Assembly (NCBI RefSeq): GCF_006125015.1
Contig: NZ_SZZN01000001.1
Location: 1,550,001 to 1,614,000, forward strand
Source: Roseovarius arcticus
Lineage (GTDB): Bacteria > Pseudomonadota > Alphaproteobacteria > Rhodobacterales > Rhodobacteraceae
Length of the DNA: 64,000 nucleotides
Direction of reading: 5' to 3'
Positions 7,135 to 17,749 of the stretch are shown here, piece by piece; within the stretch, counting starts at the first letter, position 1; every line of letters starts with the position of its first letter. The notes beneath the pieces were generated by a model. The model did not search any database. It was not told the DNA's origin and saw nothing but the letters and a program-made list of their open reading frames with translations. A program made the position numbers and the translations under genes.

Positions 7135-9516
7135 TCAGCCCTTCTGCATCGCCGCCCAGACACGCGATGGTGTCACGGGCATGTCCACGTGATCCACCTT
7201 GTGCCCGCCTGATTGCAGCGCATCGACGACCGCATTGACGACCGTGGGCGTCGACCCGATTGCCCCTGCCTCGCCGCAGCCCTTCACCCCTAGGGGGTTG
7301 TGCGTGCACGGCGTGCCGTTGGAATGGTCGATGACAAAAAACGGCACATCGTCGGCGCGCGGCATGCAATAATCCATGTAGCTGGCCGATAAAAGTTGGC
7401 CGTCCGCGTCATAGGTGCAATTTTCCATCAGCGCCTGACCGATGCCTTGCGCCAGTCCGCCATGCACCTGCCCGTCCACGATCATCGGATTGACCACCTT
7501 GCCAAAATCGTCAGCGGTGGTGAACTTCTCGATCGTCACTTTGCCGGTCTCAGGGTCCACCTCTACCTCGCAGGCATAGGCGCCTGAGGGATAGGTAAAG
7601 TTGTTAGGATCGTAGAACGCCGTCTCTTCCAGTCCGGGCTCCACCTCGTCTAGCGGGTAGTTGTGCGGCACGTATGCGGCCAGTGTGACATCGCCCCACG
7701 CGAGCGATTTATCGGTACCAGCCACGGTGAACTTGCCGTCCTTCAACTCGATATCGCCGTCCGAGGCCTCCATTATATGTGCCGCGATCTTCTTGGCCTT
7801 GGCGATGATTTTTTCGGTCGCGCGCACCATGGCACTGCCCCCCACGGCGATTGAGCGCGAGCCATAGGTGCCCATGCCCATCGGCGTATTAGCGGTATCG
7901 CCGTGCTCAATCTCGATCATGCTGGCGTCGATACCGATCATGTCAGCCACGACCTGCGGAAACACCGTTTCGTGCCCCTGCCCGTGGCTGTGGCTGCCGG
8001 TCATCACAGTGATGCCGCCGGTGGCGTTGACCCGAACAGTCGCACTTTCATAAAGGCCCGCGCGTGCACCCAGTTGGCCGACTAGGTTCGAGGGTGCGAT
8101 GCCGCACGCCTCAATAAAGCAGTTCACGCCGAGGCCGCGCAGCTTGCCCTTGGCCTCGCTCTCCTTGCGGCGCGCGTCAAAGCCTCCTAGATCAGCTTTC
8201 GCTTCAAGCTTGTCCACTAACCTATGGAAATCGCCCGAATCATACTCTACCGCTACCGGTGTCTGGTAAGGGAATTCAGTGACGAAGTTCTGCCTGCGCA
8301 GCGCGATGGGATCAACGCCCAGCTCGCGCGCGGCTTTATCAATGACGCGCTCTAGCTGGTAGGTCGCCTCGGGCCGGCCGGCGCCGCGATAGGCATCCAC
8401 GGGCACGGTATTGGTGAACACTGCGCGCACATTGACGTAGACCAGCGGCGTTTTGTAATTGCCCGCCATCAGCGTACCATGCAGCCATGTCGGGATCGAC
8501 GGCGCAAAGGTCGACAGATATGCGCCCATATTGGCCAGCGTGTCAGTGCGTATTGCGGTAAAGTTGTTGTCCTTGTCCAGCGCCAGCTCAATCTTGGTGA
8601 CGTGGTCGCGGGCTTGTGCATCGCTCAGGAACGCCTCAGACCGGGTGCATGTCCATTTCACGGGCCTGTTCAAGGCTTTAGCGGCGAATGTGCAGAACGC
8701 CTCCTCGGCGTAGTGATAGATTTTAGAGCCGAAACCACCACCGACATCGGGCGCAACCACGCGCAATTTATGCTCGGGTATGTTCAGCACGAAGGCGCCC
8801 ATCAAAAGGCGGATCACGTGCGGGTTTTGCGATGTGGTGTACAGCGTCGATCCACCCGTCCCGCGATTGTAGTCGCCGATAGCGACACGCGGCTCCATCG
8901 CGTTGGGCACGAGGCGGTTATTTATCAGCTCGACCGTTGTAACATGCGCGGCATTCTTGATCGCATCATCGACTGCCTGTTTGTTCTCTTCAACAAATCC
9001 CCAGTCAAAACAAAGGTTACTGGTCAGATCTTCATGTACTTTAGTTGATCCATCCTCCAGCCCTTTGCGCATGTCGATGACTGCGGGCAAGTCTTCGATA
9101 TCCAGCACAATCGCCTCGGCGGCATCGCGGGCCTGATCACGCGTCTCGGCCACGATGGCGGCGATAGGATCGCCGACATGGCGTACATGTGTCTCGCACA
9201 GCACCGGGTGTCGCGGCTCTTGCATAGGCTGTCCAAAACGGTCGGTCACCTGCCAGCCGCAAGGGATACTGCCGGCATCATTGAAGTCTTTGCCAGTGAA
9301 TATGCGCAGAACGCCCGGCATCTTTTCGGCCTCAGAGAGGTCCAACCCGTTCAGCTTGCCATGGGCGACGTCCGAGCGCAGGAAATGTACGTAGGCCTGT
9401 CCGCGCAGATTGATGTCGTCAGTATAATTCCCGGTACCTGACAAGAAGCGGACGTCTTCGCGCCGCTTGGGGCTGGCGCCGATGCCGCCATGATGGGGTG
9501 CGTTGTCCTTGGGCAT
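7135..9516 (-). CDS. coxL: Molybdenum hydroxylase large subunit, form II CoxL type
   Basis: 793 residues, full length for the family. It binds the molybdopterin cytosine dinucleotide cofactor and holds the substrate site. The active-site loop reads AYRGAGR (about residues 375-381), the form II signature, instead of the AYxCSFR of true form I CO dehydrogenase; the Cys that carries the Mo-S-Cu centre is therefore absent. The conserved Glu lies in [10 protein letters not shown] near the C-terminus. Form II enzymes are often annotated as CO dehydrogenase, but the missing Cys makes CO an unproven substrate; an aldehyde or heterocycle is possible. The gene sits between coxS and coxM. Confidence 0.9.
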   Translation of the reverse strand: MPKDNAPHHGGIGASPKRREDVRFLSGTGNYTDDINLRGQAYVHFLRSDVAHGKLNGLDLSEAEKMPGVLRIFTGKDFNDAGSIPCGWQVTDRFGQPMQEPRHPVLCETHVRHVGDPIAAIVAETRDQARDAAEAIVLDIEDLPAVIDMRKGLEDGSTKVHEDLTSNLCFDWGFVEENKQAVDDAIKNAAHVTTVELINNRLVPNAMEPRVAIGDYNRGTGGSTLYTTSQNPHVIRLLMGAFVLNIPEHKLRVVAPDVGGGFGSKIYHYAEEAFCTFAAKALNRPVKWTCTRSEAFLSDAQARDHVTKIELALDKDNNFTAIRTDTLANMGAYLSTFAPSIPTWLHGTLMAGNYKTPLVYVNVRAVFTNTVPVDAYRGAGRPEATYQLERVIDKAARELGVDPIALRRQNFVTEFPYQTPVAVEYDSGDFHRLVDKLEAKADLGGFDARRKESEAKGKLRGLGVNCFIEACGIAPSNLVGQLGARAGLYESATVRVNATGGITVMTGSHSHGQGHETVFPQVVADMIGIDASMIEIEHGDTANTPMGMGTYGSRSIAVGGSAMVRATEKIIAKAKKIAAHIMEASDGDIELKDGKFTVAGTDKSLAWGDVTLAAYVPHNYPLDEVEPGLEETAFYDPNNFTYPSGAYACEVEVDPETGKVTIEKFTTADDFGKVVNPMIVDGQVHGGLAQGIGQALMENCTYDADGQLLSASYMDYCMPRADDVPFFVIDHSNGTPCTHNPLGVKGCGEAGAIGSTPTVVNAVVDALQSGGHKVDHVDMPVTPSRVWAAMQKG

Positions 9517-9564
9517 TATGTCTCTCCCTGGGTGTGCGTGTGCGGGCCTGCGGATCTGTTGGCG

Positions 9565-10062
9565 TTATTCGGCGGCAATCTCGCCCGGAATGGCGCTGAC
9601 GTCCTGCCCGCTGGCGGCCATAATGGCCTTGACGATGTTGTGATATCCGGTGCAGCGGCAAATATTTCCCTGCAAGTAACTGCGCACCTCGGCCTCGCTG
9701 GGCTTTGGGTTGTCTTTCAGCAGCGCGGCGGCGCTCATCACCATGCCGGGGGTGCAAAAGCCGCATTGAAGCCCGTGATAGTCCTGAAATGCCTGCTGGA
9801 TCGTATTCAGCGTGCCGTCGGGGGCCGCCTGCCCCTCGATCGTGTCAACGGTCGCGCCTTCGGCCTCGGCGGCGAACATTGTGCAGGATTTGACGGCCTT
9901 TCCATTCACATGCACGACGCAGGCGCCACATTGGCTGGTGTCGCAGCCGACATGCGTGCCGGTCAATTCCAAAGTTTCGCGCAAAAAGTCGACCAGCAGC
10001 GTGCGGCCCTCGATAGTACCGCGGGCGGCCTTGCCGTTCACCGTCATGCTGACCTCGGACAT
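9565..10062 (-). CDS. coxS: Molybdenum hydroxylase [2Fe-2S] small subunit
   Basis: 165 residues with two [2Fe-2S] clusters. The plant-ferredoxin-type ligands are Cys40, Cys45, Cys48 and Cys60 (CDTSQCGAC ... C). The alpha-helical cluster ligands are Cys100, Cys103, Cys135 and Cys137 (CGFC ... CRC). It moves electrons from the molybdenum site to the FAD subunit. It is the first gene of the S-L-M set, 48 nt upstream of coxL. The gene upstream ends 72 nt before it. Confidence 0.93.
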   Translation of the reverse strand: MSEVSMTVNGKAARGTIEGRTLLVDFLRETLELTGTHVGCDTSQCGACVVHVNGKAVKSCTMFAAEAEGATVDTIEGQAAPDGTLNTIQQAFQDYHGLQCGFCTPGMVMSAAALLKDNPKPSEAEVRSYLQGNICRCTGYHNIVKAIMAASGQDVSAIPGEIAAE

Positions 10063-10133
10063 GGGCGCCTCCCAACGCTTTGTTATATCAGCCGTGAGTT
10101 AAGCACGGCCAATCGCAGTTGAGAAGACTGTTT

Positions 10134-11156
10134 TTACTCGATGTTCGTGCTGCGGCGCGGCATTGGGCGGCTGGGAATTTCCTTGAGCAAGCCGCCCACG
10201 CCCATGGCCGCAATGTCACGCGGTGTGACGGGGACGCCGCAAATCACCCGCTCCAGCACCCAATCGGCACCGTTCAGCGTCGGCGACCGCGCGCAACTTG
10301 GCAAGCCGATAACTGGTTTTGCACCGATCCGGCCTAGAAAAAGCAGATTTCCCGGATCGACGGGCATCCCGTAGTGATCGACGTGGCCGCCCGCTTGGCG
10401 AACTGCCTCGGGCGCGACATCGCGGATATCGGATGTGGCCGATCCGGTGAGGATCAATAGTACCTCGCCGGGCGCCGCGGCGAGGGCCGCCGCGATGGAC
10501 GCAACGTCATGCGGCACGACGCAGCGTTCGGACAGCTGCGCGCCAAAGTGCTCGACGCGTGCCGCCGTCGCGCGCCGCCCCTTGTCGGGCGGGATGCCCT
10601 CCCCAATGCGCGTTTCAATCAGCGAGAGCGACGCCACTTGCGCACCATGCAGCGCCAGCGCACCGCGCGCAGCCGTGCAGGCACGCGCCAGCAGATCGCC
10701 GTCGACCGCATAGGGTATGATCTTGATCGTCGCGACAAGGCCGCCTGCCGCGACCTTCTGCCAGCGCGCGGCGGTGGCGATGGTCATGCCCGCATCCACC
10801 AGATTTGCGTCCAGTATCGCGCCGGCGTCCACCGAAACAACGCCGGCATGCTCGGCAACCAGATTGACCCGCCCGGTGCTGGCAGGGCGCGCGCGAAGGC
10901 CAGGTTGGTTGCTCAGAATAGCGGTCGCCAGCGCCTCGGCTGCGGTATCCTCATGCACGTCGCCCGGCCCAAGCTGGGCGACGATCACCTGCGCCGCGCC
11001 GTTTTCGGCCAGATCGCGCAAATGCTGCTCTGTCAGCACGGTGCCTTTGGCGATCTTGTAGGTTCGTCCGGCGCCCGGTTCGGGCGAGGCCGCCTGCATG
11101 GAGTGAGCGAGGATCGACCCCAGCGCGTCCTCCAGCGGAACCGACCCGAACCTCAC
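10134..11156 (-). CDS. Molybdopterin-binding (MoCF-fold) protein
   Basis: 340 residues starting at a GTG that overlaps the XdhC-family stop by 4 nt. The N-terminal half (FGSVPLEDALGSILAHS, then ATTIKIIPY-type strands) resembles proteins associated with molybdenum hydroxylases. The C-terminal half has the MoCF-type substrate pattern EVLLILTGSATSDIRDVAPEA and PGNLLFLGRIGAKPVIGLP in outline. MoeA/MogA-like folds insert or hand over molybdenum cofactor. Coupling to XdhC and the following coxSLM genes suggests cofactor tailoring for the hydroxylase. It is not a canonical MoeA and its exact reaction is unknown. Confidence 0.75.
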   Translation of the reverse strand: MRFGSVPLEDALGSILAHSMQAASPEPGAGRTYKIAKGTVLTEQHLRDLAENGAAQVIVAQLGPGDVHEDTAAEALATAILSNQPGLRARPASTGRVNLVAEHAGVVSVDAGAILDANLVDAGMTIATAARWQKVAAGGLVATIKIIPYAVDGDLLARACTAARGALALHGAQVASLSLIETRIGEGIPPDKGRRATAARVEHFGAQLSERCVVPHDVASIAAALAAAPGEVLLILTGSATSDIRDVAPEAVRQAGGHVDHYGMPVDPGNLLFLGRIGAKPVIGLPSCARSPTLNGADWVLERVICGVPVTPRDIAAMGVGGLLKEIPSRPMPRRSTNIE

Positions 11157-12118
11157 GCGCCACGCCTCAATACTTGCGTCATCTGGGCGAGGATGCTGAG
11201 CGCGATTTCTGCCGGGCCAGCGGCCCCTATATCCAATCCGACAGGACCATGGATACGGGCCAGATCCGCCTGCGAAAACCCGGCCGCTGTCATCCGCTCC
11301 AGCCGTTTGGCGTGGGTACGGGTCGATCCCAGCGCGCCGATGTAGAACACGTCAGAGCGCAGCGCCTCGGCCAGTGCAGGATCATCCAGCTTGGGATCGT
11401 GCGTCAGCAGGACCAGCGCGGTGCGCGCATCGAGGCCGAGCGCGCGCACGCCGTCATCGGGCCATTCGTCCAGCAGCGTTATACCGGGAAAACGGTCTGC
11501 GCTGGCAAACGCGGTGCGGGGATCGATCACGACCGGATCATATCCGACTTGCCGCGCCATTGGCACCAGCGTCTGCGCGATATGAACGGCGCCCACGACG
11601 ATCAGGCGAAGCGGCGGATTGTGAATGGCGACAAAGGTTTCCCCGTCCTCGGCAAACCCTGAGCGGTCCATGCGAAACCGGTCCTCGTGCCCGGTAAGTT
11701 CCAGACGCGGCGGGCCATCCGGCGGACTGACCAGCGCGGCAGGGCGCCGGGCGCGCCGTACCTCGACCAGATCGGCCAGCACGCCTTTGGGCAAAGCGCC
11801 CCCAACGGGCTGTACCAGTATCCGAATCGTGCCGCCGCAAGCGAGGCCCACCGCGAACGCATCGCCGTCCGCAACGCCGTATTCCAGCATCCGGGCGTCG
11901 CCGCCCTCAATCGCCTCCAGCGCTTCGGCCACCACCGCGCCCTCGACACAGCCGCCCGAGACGGAGCCGGCCATTTCGCCCGCGCCCGATACGGCCAGCA
12001 TCGCGCCCACGCGGCGCGGCGCACTGCCCCAAGTCTGCACCACAGTCGCCAGTGCCGCGCCTTTACCAGCGCGGTACCAGTCCAGCGCGATGCCCGGAAC
12101 GTCGTCGATGTCATCCAT
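11153..12118 (-). CDS. XdhC/CoxI family molybdenum-enzyme maturation protein
   Basis: 321 residues from ATG 12118, chosen because GGAGG lies about 11 nt upstream; a longer in-frame start exists but lacks support. The N-terminal XdhC/CoxI domain has ATVVQTWGSAPRRVGAMLAV and GSVSGGCVEGAVV in outline (residues ~22-60), the motif that binds molybdenum cofactor in XdhC. The C-terminal Rossmann-type domain shows LIVVGAVHIAQTLVPMA and the ALGSTRTHAKR stretch. XdhC proteins sulfurate and protect the cofactor before insertion into molybdenum hydroxylases. It is coupled to the molybdopterin-binding gene. Confidence 0.85.
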   Translation of the reverse strand: MDDIDDVPGIALDWYRAGKGAALATVVQTWGSAPRRVGAMLAVSGAGEMAGSVSGGCVEGAVVAEALEAIEGGDARMLEYGVADGDAFAVGLACGGTIRILVQPVGGALPKGVLADLVEVRRARRPAALVSPPDGPPRLELTGHEDRFRMDRSGFAEDGETFVAIHNPPLRLIVVGAVHIAQTLVPMARQVGYDPVVIDPRTAFASADRFPGITLLDEWPDDGVRALGLDARTALVLLTHDPKLDDPALAEALRSDVFYIGALGSTRTHAKRLERMTAAGFSQADLARIHGPVGLDIGAAGPAEIALSILAQMTQVLRRGA

Positions 12119-12195
12119 GAAAAAAGGCCCTCCGCCCCCAACTATGGGGCGCAGGGCCAAAACACTCAATCAGAGTTTACGCGCGCCTTGCTGGC

Positions 12196-14148
12196 TTAGC
12201 GGCCACCATCAAGGAGCGGCGTGATGTTGCGCACCGCGCCGCGACGGTTGGCCCGGATGTCGCCCGCCCGGCGATCACGCAGATCAGCCTCGCCGTAGCC
12301 CTGCACGATCATGTTCGACGGCGGCACCTGAAAGTACTCGGTGAGGGCCAGCGCGACCGATTCGGCCCGGCGGTCTGACAGCGCGAGGTTGTAGCTGGCA
12401 TCGCCGACCGTATCGGTGTGCCCCTCGATCAGAAACACCTGACGCGGATCATCATTGATTGCGGTAGTCATCGCACGTCCCAGATCCGACAGATCCTGCG
12501 CCTCGTCCGCTTCGATCACGGCCGAGCCTGTCTTGAAGTTGATCGCATCAAGCGCAATCACCGGAACCAAGTGGCGCACCGCATCAATACGGCGGATCTG
12601 GTTTAGTGAGTATGTGCGGTCGGGCAGGTTTCCGTTCGCACTGTTCAGGGCAAGACGCAGCTGATCGGCGTCAGCTGTGCTGTAGTCATAATCGCGCGTA
12701 GCAGCGAATTGATTTGCACCCTGCAATTCGCTTACGTCGACACGCTCGTAGGTCTTGGTGTCGTCAAAGAGCGTGTAGCTCTGCCCGTCGTTCAGAACAC
12801 GTGTGCGGCGCAGAACGCGGCCATCGGCGGCACGGATCGTCACGGTCGAGCTGCCGTCAGCCTCGGTCACTTCGCTACGTGTCGAGCCATCGCTGTAGGT
12901 CTGCGTCTGAACGTCGCTGCCGGGACGGCGCAGCAGGATGTCGTCATCCTTGATGATCCGGTATTCGCCCGACGGCTCGCGGACAACCGCGCGGTCACCG
13001 GTGTTCGACACAACTTCACCGCCACCTTTCAGCAACTGGCCAACAGCATAGGCACCAAGGCCCACAGCGGCAACGATACCAACTGTCTTCAGCAGGTCAT
13101 TGTCCTTTTTCTCGGAAGCAGCAGGAGCGAATGGGTCGGGCTGGCCGCTGGCAGTCGTCTGGAATTCCTCGCTGGAGGACCGGGCCTGATCTTCGGTGAT
13201 TATGCCCTGCTGGCTGTCTACAACCTCGCCTTCGCCTGATGCGGCGGCGGCGGCTGGCGCGTTCTCATCGGCCAGTGCGGCCGAATTGGCCTGCGTCTCA
13301 GCGCTTACCTGAGGCAGCACGTCGGGCGCGCTATTTTCGGTCGATTCGCTGGCGCCAGCTTCACCCAATACACTCGCAGCGGCATCTTCGCCCGACTGCG
13401 CTGGCGCGGCGCTGGTTGCAGCAGCGGCAGCGGCATCAGCCTCCGCTTTTGCGGTGGCCTCTGCATTTGCTTGTGCTTCTGCGGCAGCATCAGCATCAGC
13501 CTGCGCTTTGGCATCGGCGTCAGCTTGTGCAGCGGCGGCACCCTCGGCGTCAGCCTTGGCCTGCGCGGCGGCCTGGTCTGCTGCGGTTTTCTCGGCCTCG
13601 GCCTGCGCTTGTGCTGCTGTCGCGGCGTCGGCCTCTTTTTGCGCAGCGTCTGCTGTGGCGGCATTGGCGGCGGCATCTGCATCGGCTTGGGCCTGCGCGG
13701 CTTCGGCATTGGCAGCAGCTTCGGCTTCTGCGGCAGCATTTGCCTCGGCGGCTGCGGCATCTGCCTCGGCCTGGATCTCTGCGGCATCGGCTTCGGCCTG
13801 TGCGGCTGCGGCCTCGGCTTCAGCCTGCGATTGAGCGGCTGCGGCTTCTGCCTCAGCAGCGGCTTGTGCTTCAGCAGCGGCTTGCGCCTCAGCTGCGGCT
13901 TGCCCCTCGGCGCTGGTTTCTCCGCCTTGCTCGTTCGATGTGCTTGCAGGCTCTTCGGTGCTCAGCAATCCTGATGTCAAATTCTGTTCGGCCGTGTTGG
14001 CCTCGTTCTCGGCAAGGCGAAGAAGCGTGCCTGTAGGGGCTGCGCCGCGTACCAAGTTCGCCGCGTCATAGGCGGCAGAAGGGAGCGGGGCCGCAGCGTT
14101 CAGCACCAATGCAAGAGCGGTTGTCGATGATAGCCAATGGCGGGACAT
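12196..14148 (-). CDS. OmpA-family outer-membrane protein with long Ala-rich coil
   Basis: 650 residues. There is a signal peptide (MSRHWLSSTTALALVLNAAAPLPSAAY). Residues ~78-245 are an Ala/Glu/Gln/Asp repeat (AEAQAAAEAQAAAEAEAAAA and variants) predicted as a long helix or coiled coil. A hydrophobic segment near residues 335-355 (VGIVAAVGLGAYAVGQLL) follows, then a beta-rich part and a C-terminal OmpA domain (residues ~530-645) with the peptidoglycan-binding pattern NFKTGSAVIEADEAQDL, IEGHTDTVGDASYNLALSDRRAESV in outline. It probably links envelope layers. It interrupts the molybdenum-enzyme gene run on the same strand; a functional link is not evident. Confidence 0.85.
   Translation of the reverse strand: MSRHWLSSTTALALVLNAAAPLPSAAYDAANLVRGAAPTGTLLRLAENEANTAEQNLTSGLLSTEEPASTSNEQGGETSAEGQAAAEAQAAAEAQAAAEAEAAAAQSQAEAEAAAAQAEADAAEIQAEADAAAAEANAAAEAEAAANAEAAQAQADADAAANAATADAAQKEADAATAAQAQAEAEKTAADQAAAQAKADAEGAAAAQADADAKAQADADAAAEAQANAEATAKAEADAAAAAATSAAPAQSGEDAAASVLGEAGASESTENSAPDVLPQVSAETQANSAALADENAPAAAAASGEGEVVDSQQGIITEDQARSSSEEFQTTASGQPDPFAPAASEKKDNDLLKTVGIVAAVGLGAYAVGQLLKGGGEVVSNTGDRAVVREPSGEYRIIKDDDILLRRPGSDVQTQTYSDGSTRSEVTEADGSSTVTIRAADGRVLRRTRVLNDGQSYTLFDDTKTYERVDVSELQGANQFAATRDYDYSTADADQLRLALNSANGNLPDRTYSLNQIRRIDAVRHLVPVIALDAINFKTGSAVIEADEAQDLSDLGRAMTTAINDDPRQVFLIEGHTDTVGDASYNLALSDRRAESVALALTEYFQVPPSNMIVQGYGEADLRDRRAGDIRANRRGAVRNITPLLDGGR
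13416..13917 (-). repeat. In-frame Ala/Glu/Gln/Asp codon repeat
   Basis: A degenerate tandem repeat of GCx-GAx/CAx codons inside the OmpA-family gene, coding for about 165 residues of AEAxAAA-like units. It keeps long open frames on other strands, which are artefacts. Unit variation shows it is old, but its length is likely to vary between strains. Confidence 0.85.
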
Positions 14149-14268
14149 AAAAATCCTCCTAGTTAAAACACACGACCATGCCGCGCGAAAATGCGCGGTG
14201 GCAGGTCAACTCGGGACTTAACACGAGGCGGCGCTGATTCGTTCCATCACGCTTTCGTCAGTGGCAGA

Positions 14269-15540
14269 TTATCGCGCGCGCATCAGGCGGGCCTTTTCGC
14301 CTGCACCTGCGGGTGCGGCAAGTACAGCGGCCAGATCCGCCAACGTGGCGACAGAATGGCATGGCAGCACCGCGTCTACATGCGGCAGCATGGCCGCAAT
14401 GCCCTGCGCCTTGGGGGCGAATCCGTCCCACCTCAGCAGCGGGTTGAGCCAGACAAGACGACGCGCCGATAAGTGCAGGCGCTGGATCTGGGCGGCCAGA
14501 GCATCTGGCGCCCCCCGGTCCAGCCCATCGGTGATCAGTAGCACCAGCGCACCCTGCCCCAGCACCCGGCGCGACCAGTCACGATTAAACGCCGCGATGC
14601 AGTCGCCGATGCGCGTGCCGCCCTCCCAGTCCTGTACCTCGCGGCCCGCGGCCGCCAGCGCCGCATCCACGTCGCGGGTTGCCAGATGGCGCGTGATATT
14701 ACTAAGCCGCGTGCCGAAGGTGAACGCATGCACCTGTCCCCAGCCGCCACGCGCACCAGCACCGCTGTCTGCGCGGGTATTGGCGACCGCGTGGACAAAA
14801 TGCAGCACCATGCGGCTATACTGGCTCATGGAGCCTGAGATGTCGCAAAGCACCACCAAATCGGGAGGCTTGCGGCGCGGCGCGCGGCGGGCAATCTGGG
14901 TAATCTCGCCGCCCCGGCGCATTGCCAGCCGCATGGTGCGCGCAGCATCCAGCACGCGGCCCCGCGCATCGGTGCCCATCCGGCGCGACGGCAAAGGCGG
15001 CACTGGCAGCGTTAACTCCGCCAGCATGCGGCGTGCCTCAGTTATTTCAGCGGCGCCCATCTGCTCAAAATCAAGGCTGCGCAGACGCTCGCGCGCTGAT
15101 TGCGTGGCGCTGGCGTCAATTTCGAGCAGCGCGTCACCGTCATCCTCAGGTATTTCCTGATCCGGCGCCTCGGCCCCGTCCAGCAGCGCCTCGGCGGCAC
15201 GTTTTTCGGCAGCCTGCGCCGTACGATCCTCATTCAGGCCGCGCATGGCAGGCAAAAGAGTGGCCATCATATGCTCAAGGAAACGCGGATCGCGCCAGTA
15301 GAGCCGGAATATCTGCCCAAAGACGGCGCGATGTTCGGGGCGGCTGACGCAGGCCGCATGCAGCGTCCAATAGAAATCAGTGCGCGAGGTGAAGCCGGCA
15401 GCCGCCACCGCGCGTACCGCGTCGATGATGCGGCCCGTGCCGACGGGCATTCCGGCGCGGCGCAGGGCACGGGCGAAATGGGTGATATTCAGCGCCAGCT
15501 TAGGATTGTCAGGTAATTCAAGGTCTGGGTATTCGTGCAT
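14269..15540 (-). CDS. coxE: VWA domain protein, CoxE type
   Basis: 423 residues from ATG 15540 (MHEYPDLELPDNP). The helical N-terminal half is typical of CoxE proteins (ITHFARALRRAGMPVGTGRIIDAV in outline). The C-terminal von Willebrand A domain has the metal-ion site DISGSMSQYSR (DxSxS motif) near residues 240-250, LITDGLDRG, and the terminal pattern HVDAVLPCHSVATLADL. CoxE works with the MoxR-type ATPase CoxD in loading the active site of CO dehydrogenase in form I systems. Here the two genes are adjacent (58-nt gap), on the strand of coxSLM but separated from it by other genes. Confidence 0.85.
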   Translation of the reverse strand: MHEYPDLELPDNPKLALNITHFARALRRAGMPVGTGRIIDAVRAVAAAGFTSRTDFYWTLHAACVSRPEHRAVFGQIFRLYWRDPRFLEHMMATLLPAMRGLNEDRTAQAAEKRAAEALLDGAEAPDQEIPEDDGDALLEIDASATQSARERLRSLDFEQMGAAEITEARRMLAELTLPVPPLPSRRMGTDARGRVLDAARTMRLAMRRGGEITQIARRAPRRKPPDLVVLCDISGSMSQYSRMVLHFVHAVANTRADSGAGARGGWGQVHAFTFGTRLSNITRHLATRDVDAALAAAGREVQDWEGGTRIGDCIAAFNRDWSRRVLGQGALVLLITDGLDRGAPDALAAQIQRLHLSARRLVWLNPLLRWDGFAPKAQGIAAMLPHVDAVLPCHSVATLADLAAVLAAPAGAGEKARLMRAR

Positions 15541-15598
15541 TGCGCAGCACCGGGGATTTAGCCCCGGCCCTCCGCTGTATAGGGGGAACGGCCAACAC

Positions 15599-16516
<918 letters not shown>

Positions 16517-16693
16517 AAATATACCCTACCCAAAGCCTGTTTGGCGGCCTATTACCCGCGCACCGTGCCGCGCCGCTGCCGTCCTGTCCAGCAAACCTCA
16601 CGGATTTTACAAAGTTTCGCCTGAATTGCCGCCTAGAACTGCACGAGTCGCCCCCCGTACACCGCCGCCCAAAAGTCACAAGGACAAACCTAG

Positions 16694-17686
16694 ATGCAAG
16701 AAGCGCCCAACACCTTCGACATGCCGCTGTCCGGGCTCAAGGACCGTGACGCATGGCTCGACAAGGTGGCCGAACTTGCCGATGAGGACGGCTATGTTCA
16801 GCGGCTAGGCGCGCGGCACGCAGCAATATTTATTGAAGACAAGAAAACGCTGCTCGTCACCTTCGAGACGCATCAAAGCATCATGGTCTCATCGCGCGAC
16901 GCGCAACCGCTGGGCTGGGAAATGGCCAAGGCGCTAGGCTGGTCGCATCTGTGCCTCGTTTCGGACGGCGACACATGGTTTCGCGACAAGGCGGTCTATG
17001 GCTATTTCGACCGGCTGGTCGATGACGGCTTTTTCGAGGATTTCGACCAAGTGATATTCTACGGCGCCGGTTCCTGCGGTTATGCCGCTGCCGCGTTCTC
17101 GGTTGCGGCACCGGGCGCAAAGGTGATCGCCCTTTCACCGCAAGCCACGCTGGACCCGCGCATGGCCGGGTGGGATGATCGCTACCGGCATATGCGACGC
17201 ACAGATTTCAACGATCGCTACGGCTATGCACCCGACATGCTGGATGCGGCGGATGAGGCATTCGTCATCTATGACCCCGAAAATGATCTGGACGCGATGC
17301 ACGCCGCACTCTTTGCGCGCAGTAACGTGACGCTCTTTCGGATGCGTTTTCTCGGGCCGGATCTGGAGACGGCGCTGATGCGGTTGCGAATCCTCTTTCG
17401 CATCTTGGCGCAGGTCAGCGCAGACAAGTTGAACCGCGCGGCGCTGGCCCGCCTCTTCCGCGCGCGGCGCGCCGATGGCGGCTATCAGTTTACGCTGCTG
17501 CAACGGCTAAAGGCCGACGCGCGGCCTTATCTGGTGGTCCTCTTGGCCCGAAAGGTGCTGGAGCAACGCAACGCACGTCCGTTCCGCAGGGCACTGGACG
17601 CCGCCGTCGCCGCGGCGCAGGAAAATGGCACGCGGCTACCGCCGCCTGTCCCCGGCGCAGGTCAGGCGCAGGGCGGCGACGATTAA
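16694..17686 (+). CDS. Conserved Rhodobacteraceae protein, alpha/beta-hydrolase-like
   Basis: 330 residues with AAGGA 10 nt upstream of the ATG. A central part has strand-turn-helix segments: QVIFYGAGSCGYAAAAFSVAAPGA in outline (residues ~118-140) contains a GxSxG-like nucleophile elbow (GAGSCGYA), followed by VIALSPQATLDPRMAGW. From memory, relatives in this family are named phosphoadenosine phosphosulfate reductase, but none of the PP-loop or Cys motifs of CysH are present, so I do not use that name. A hydrolase or transferase of unknown substrate is the best description. It stands alone between divergent coxD and pyrC. Confidence 0.6.
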   Translation: MQEAPNTFDMPLSGLKDRDAWLDKVAELADEDGYVQRLGARHAAIFIEDKKTLLVTFETHQSIMVSSRDAQPLGWEMAKALGWSHLCLVSDGDTWFRDKAVYGYFDRLVDDGFFEDFDQVIFYGAGSCGYAAAAFSVAAPGAKVIALSPQATLDPRMAGWDDRYRHMRRTDFNDRYGYAPDMLDAADEAFVIYDPENDLDAMHAALFARSNVTLFRMRFLGPDLETALMRLRILFRILAQVSADKLNRAALARLFRARRADGGYQFTLLQRLKADARPYLVVLLARKVLEQRNARPFRRALDAAVAAAQENGTRLPPPVPGAGQAQGGDD

Positions 17687-17749
17687 ACACCCTACCGCGC
17701 GGCAAGCCGGCTCTGGCGCGCGCCGCGCCGCTCGTGTATTGCGCGCCCC

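Noticed and set aside
13416..13917. Regular repeat that might suggest a CRISPR or satellite
   Set aside because: Units are codon-sized, in frame, and lie inside a gene with signal peptide and OmpA domain; there are no spacers.
13239..14036. Plus-strand frame rich in Arg/Leu/Pro opposite the OmpA gene
   Set aside because: Produced by the Ala-codon repeat read on the opposite strand.
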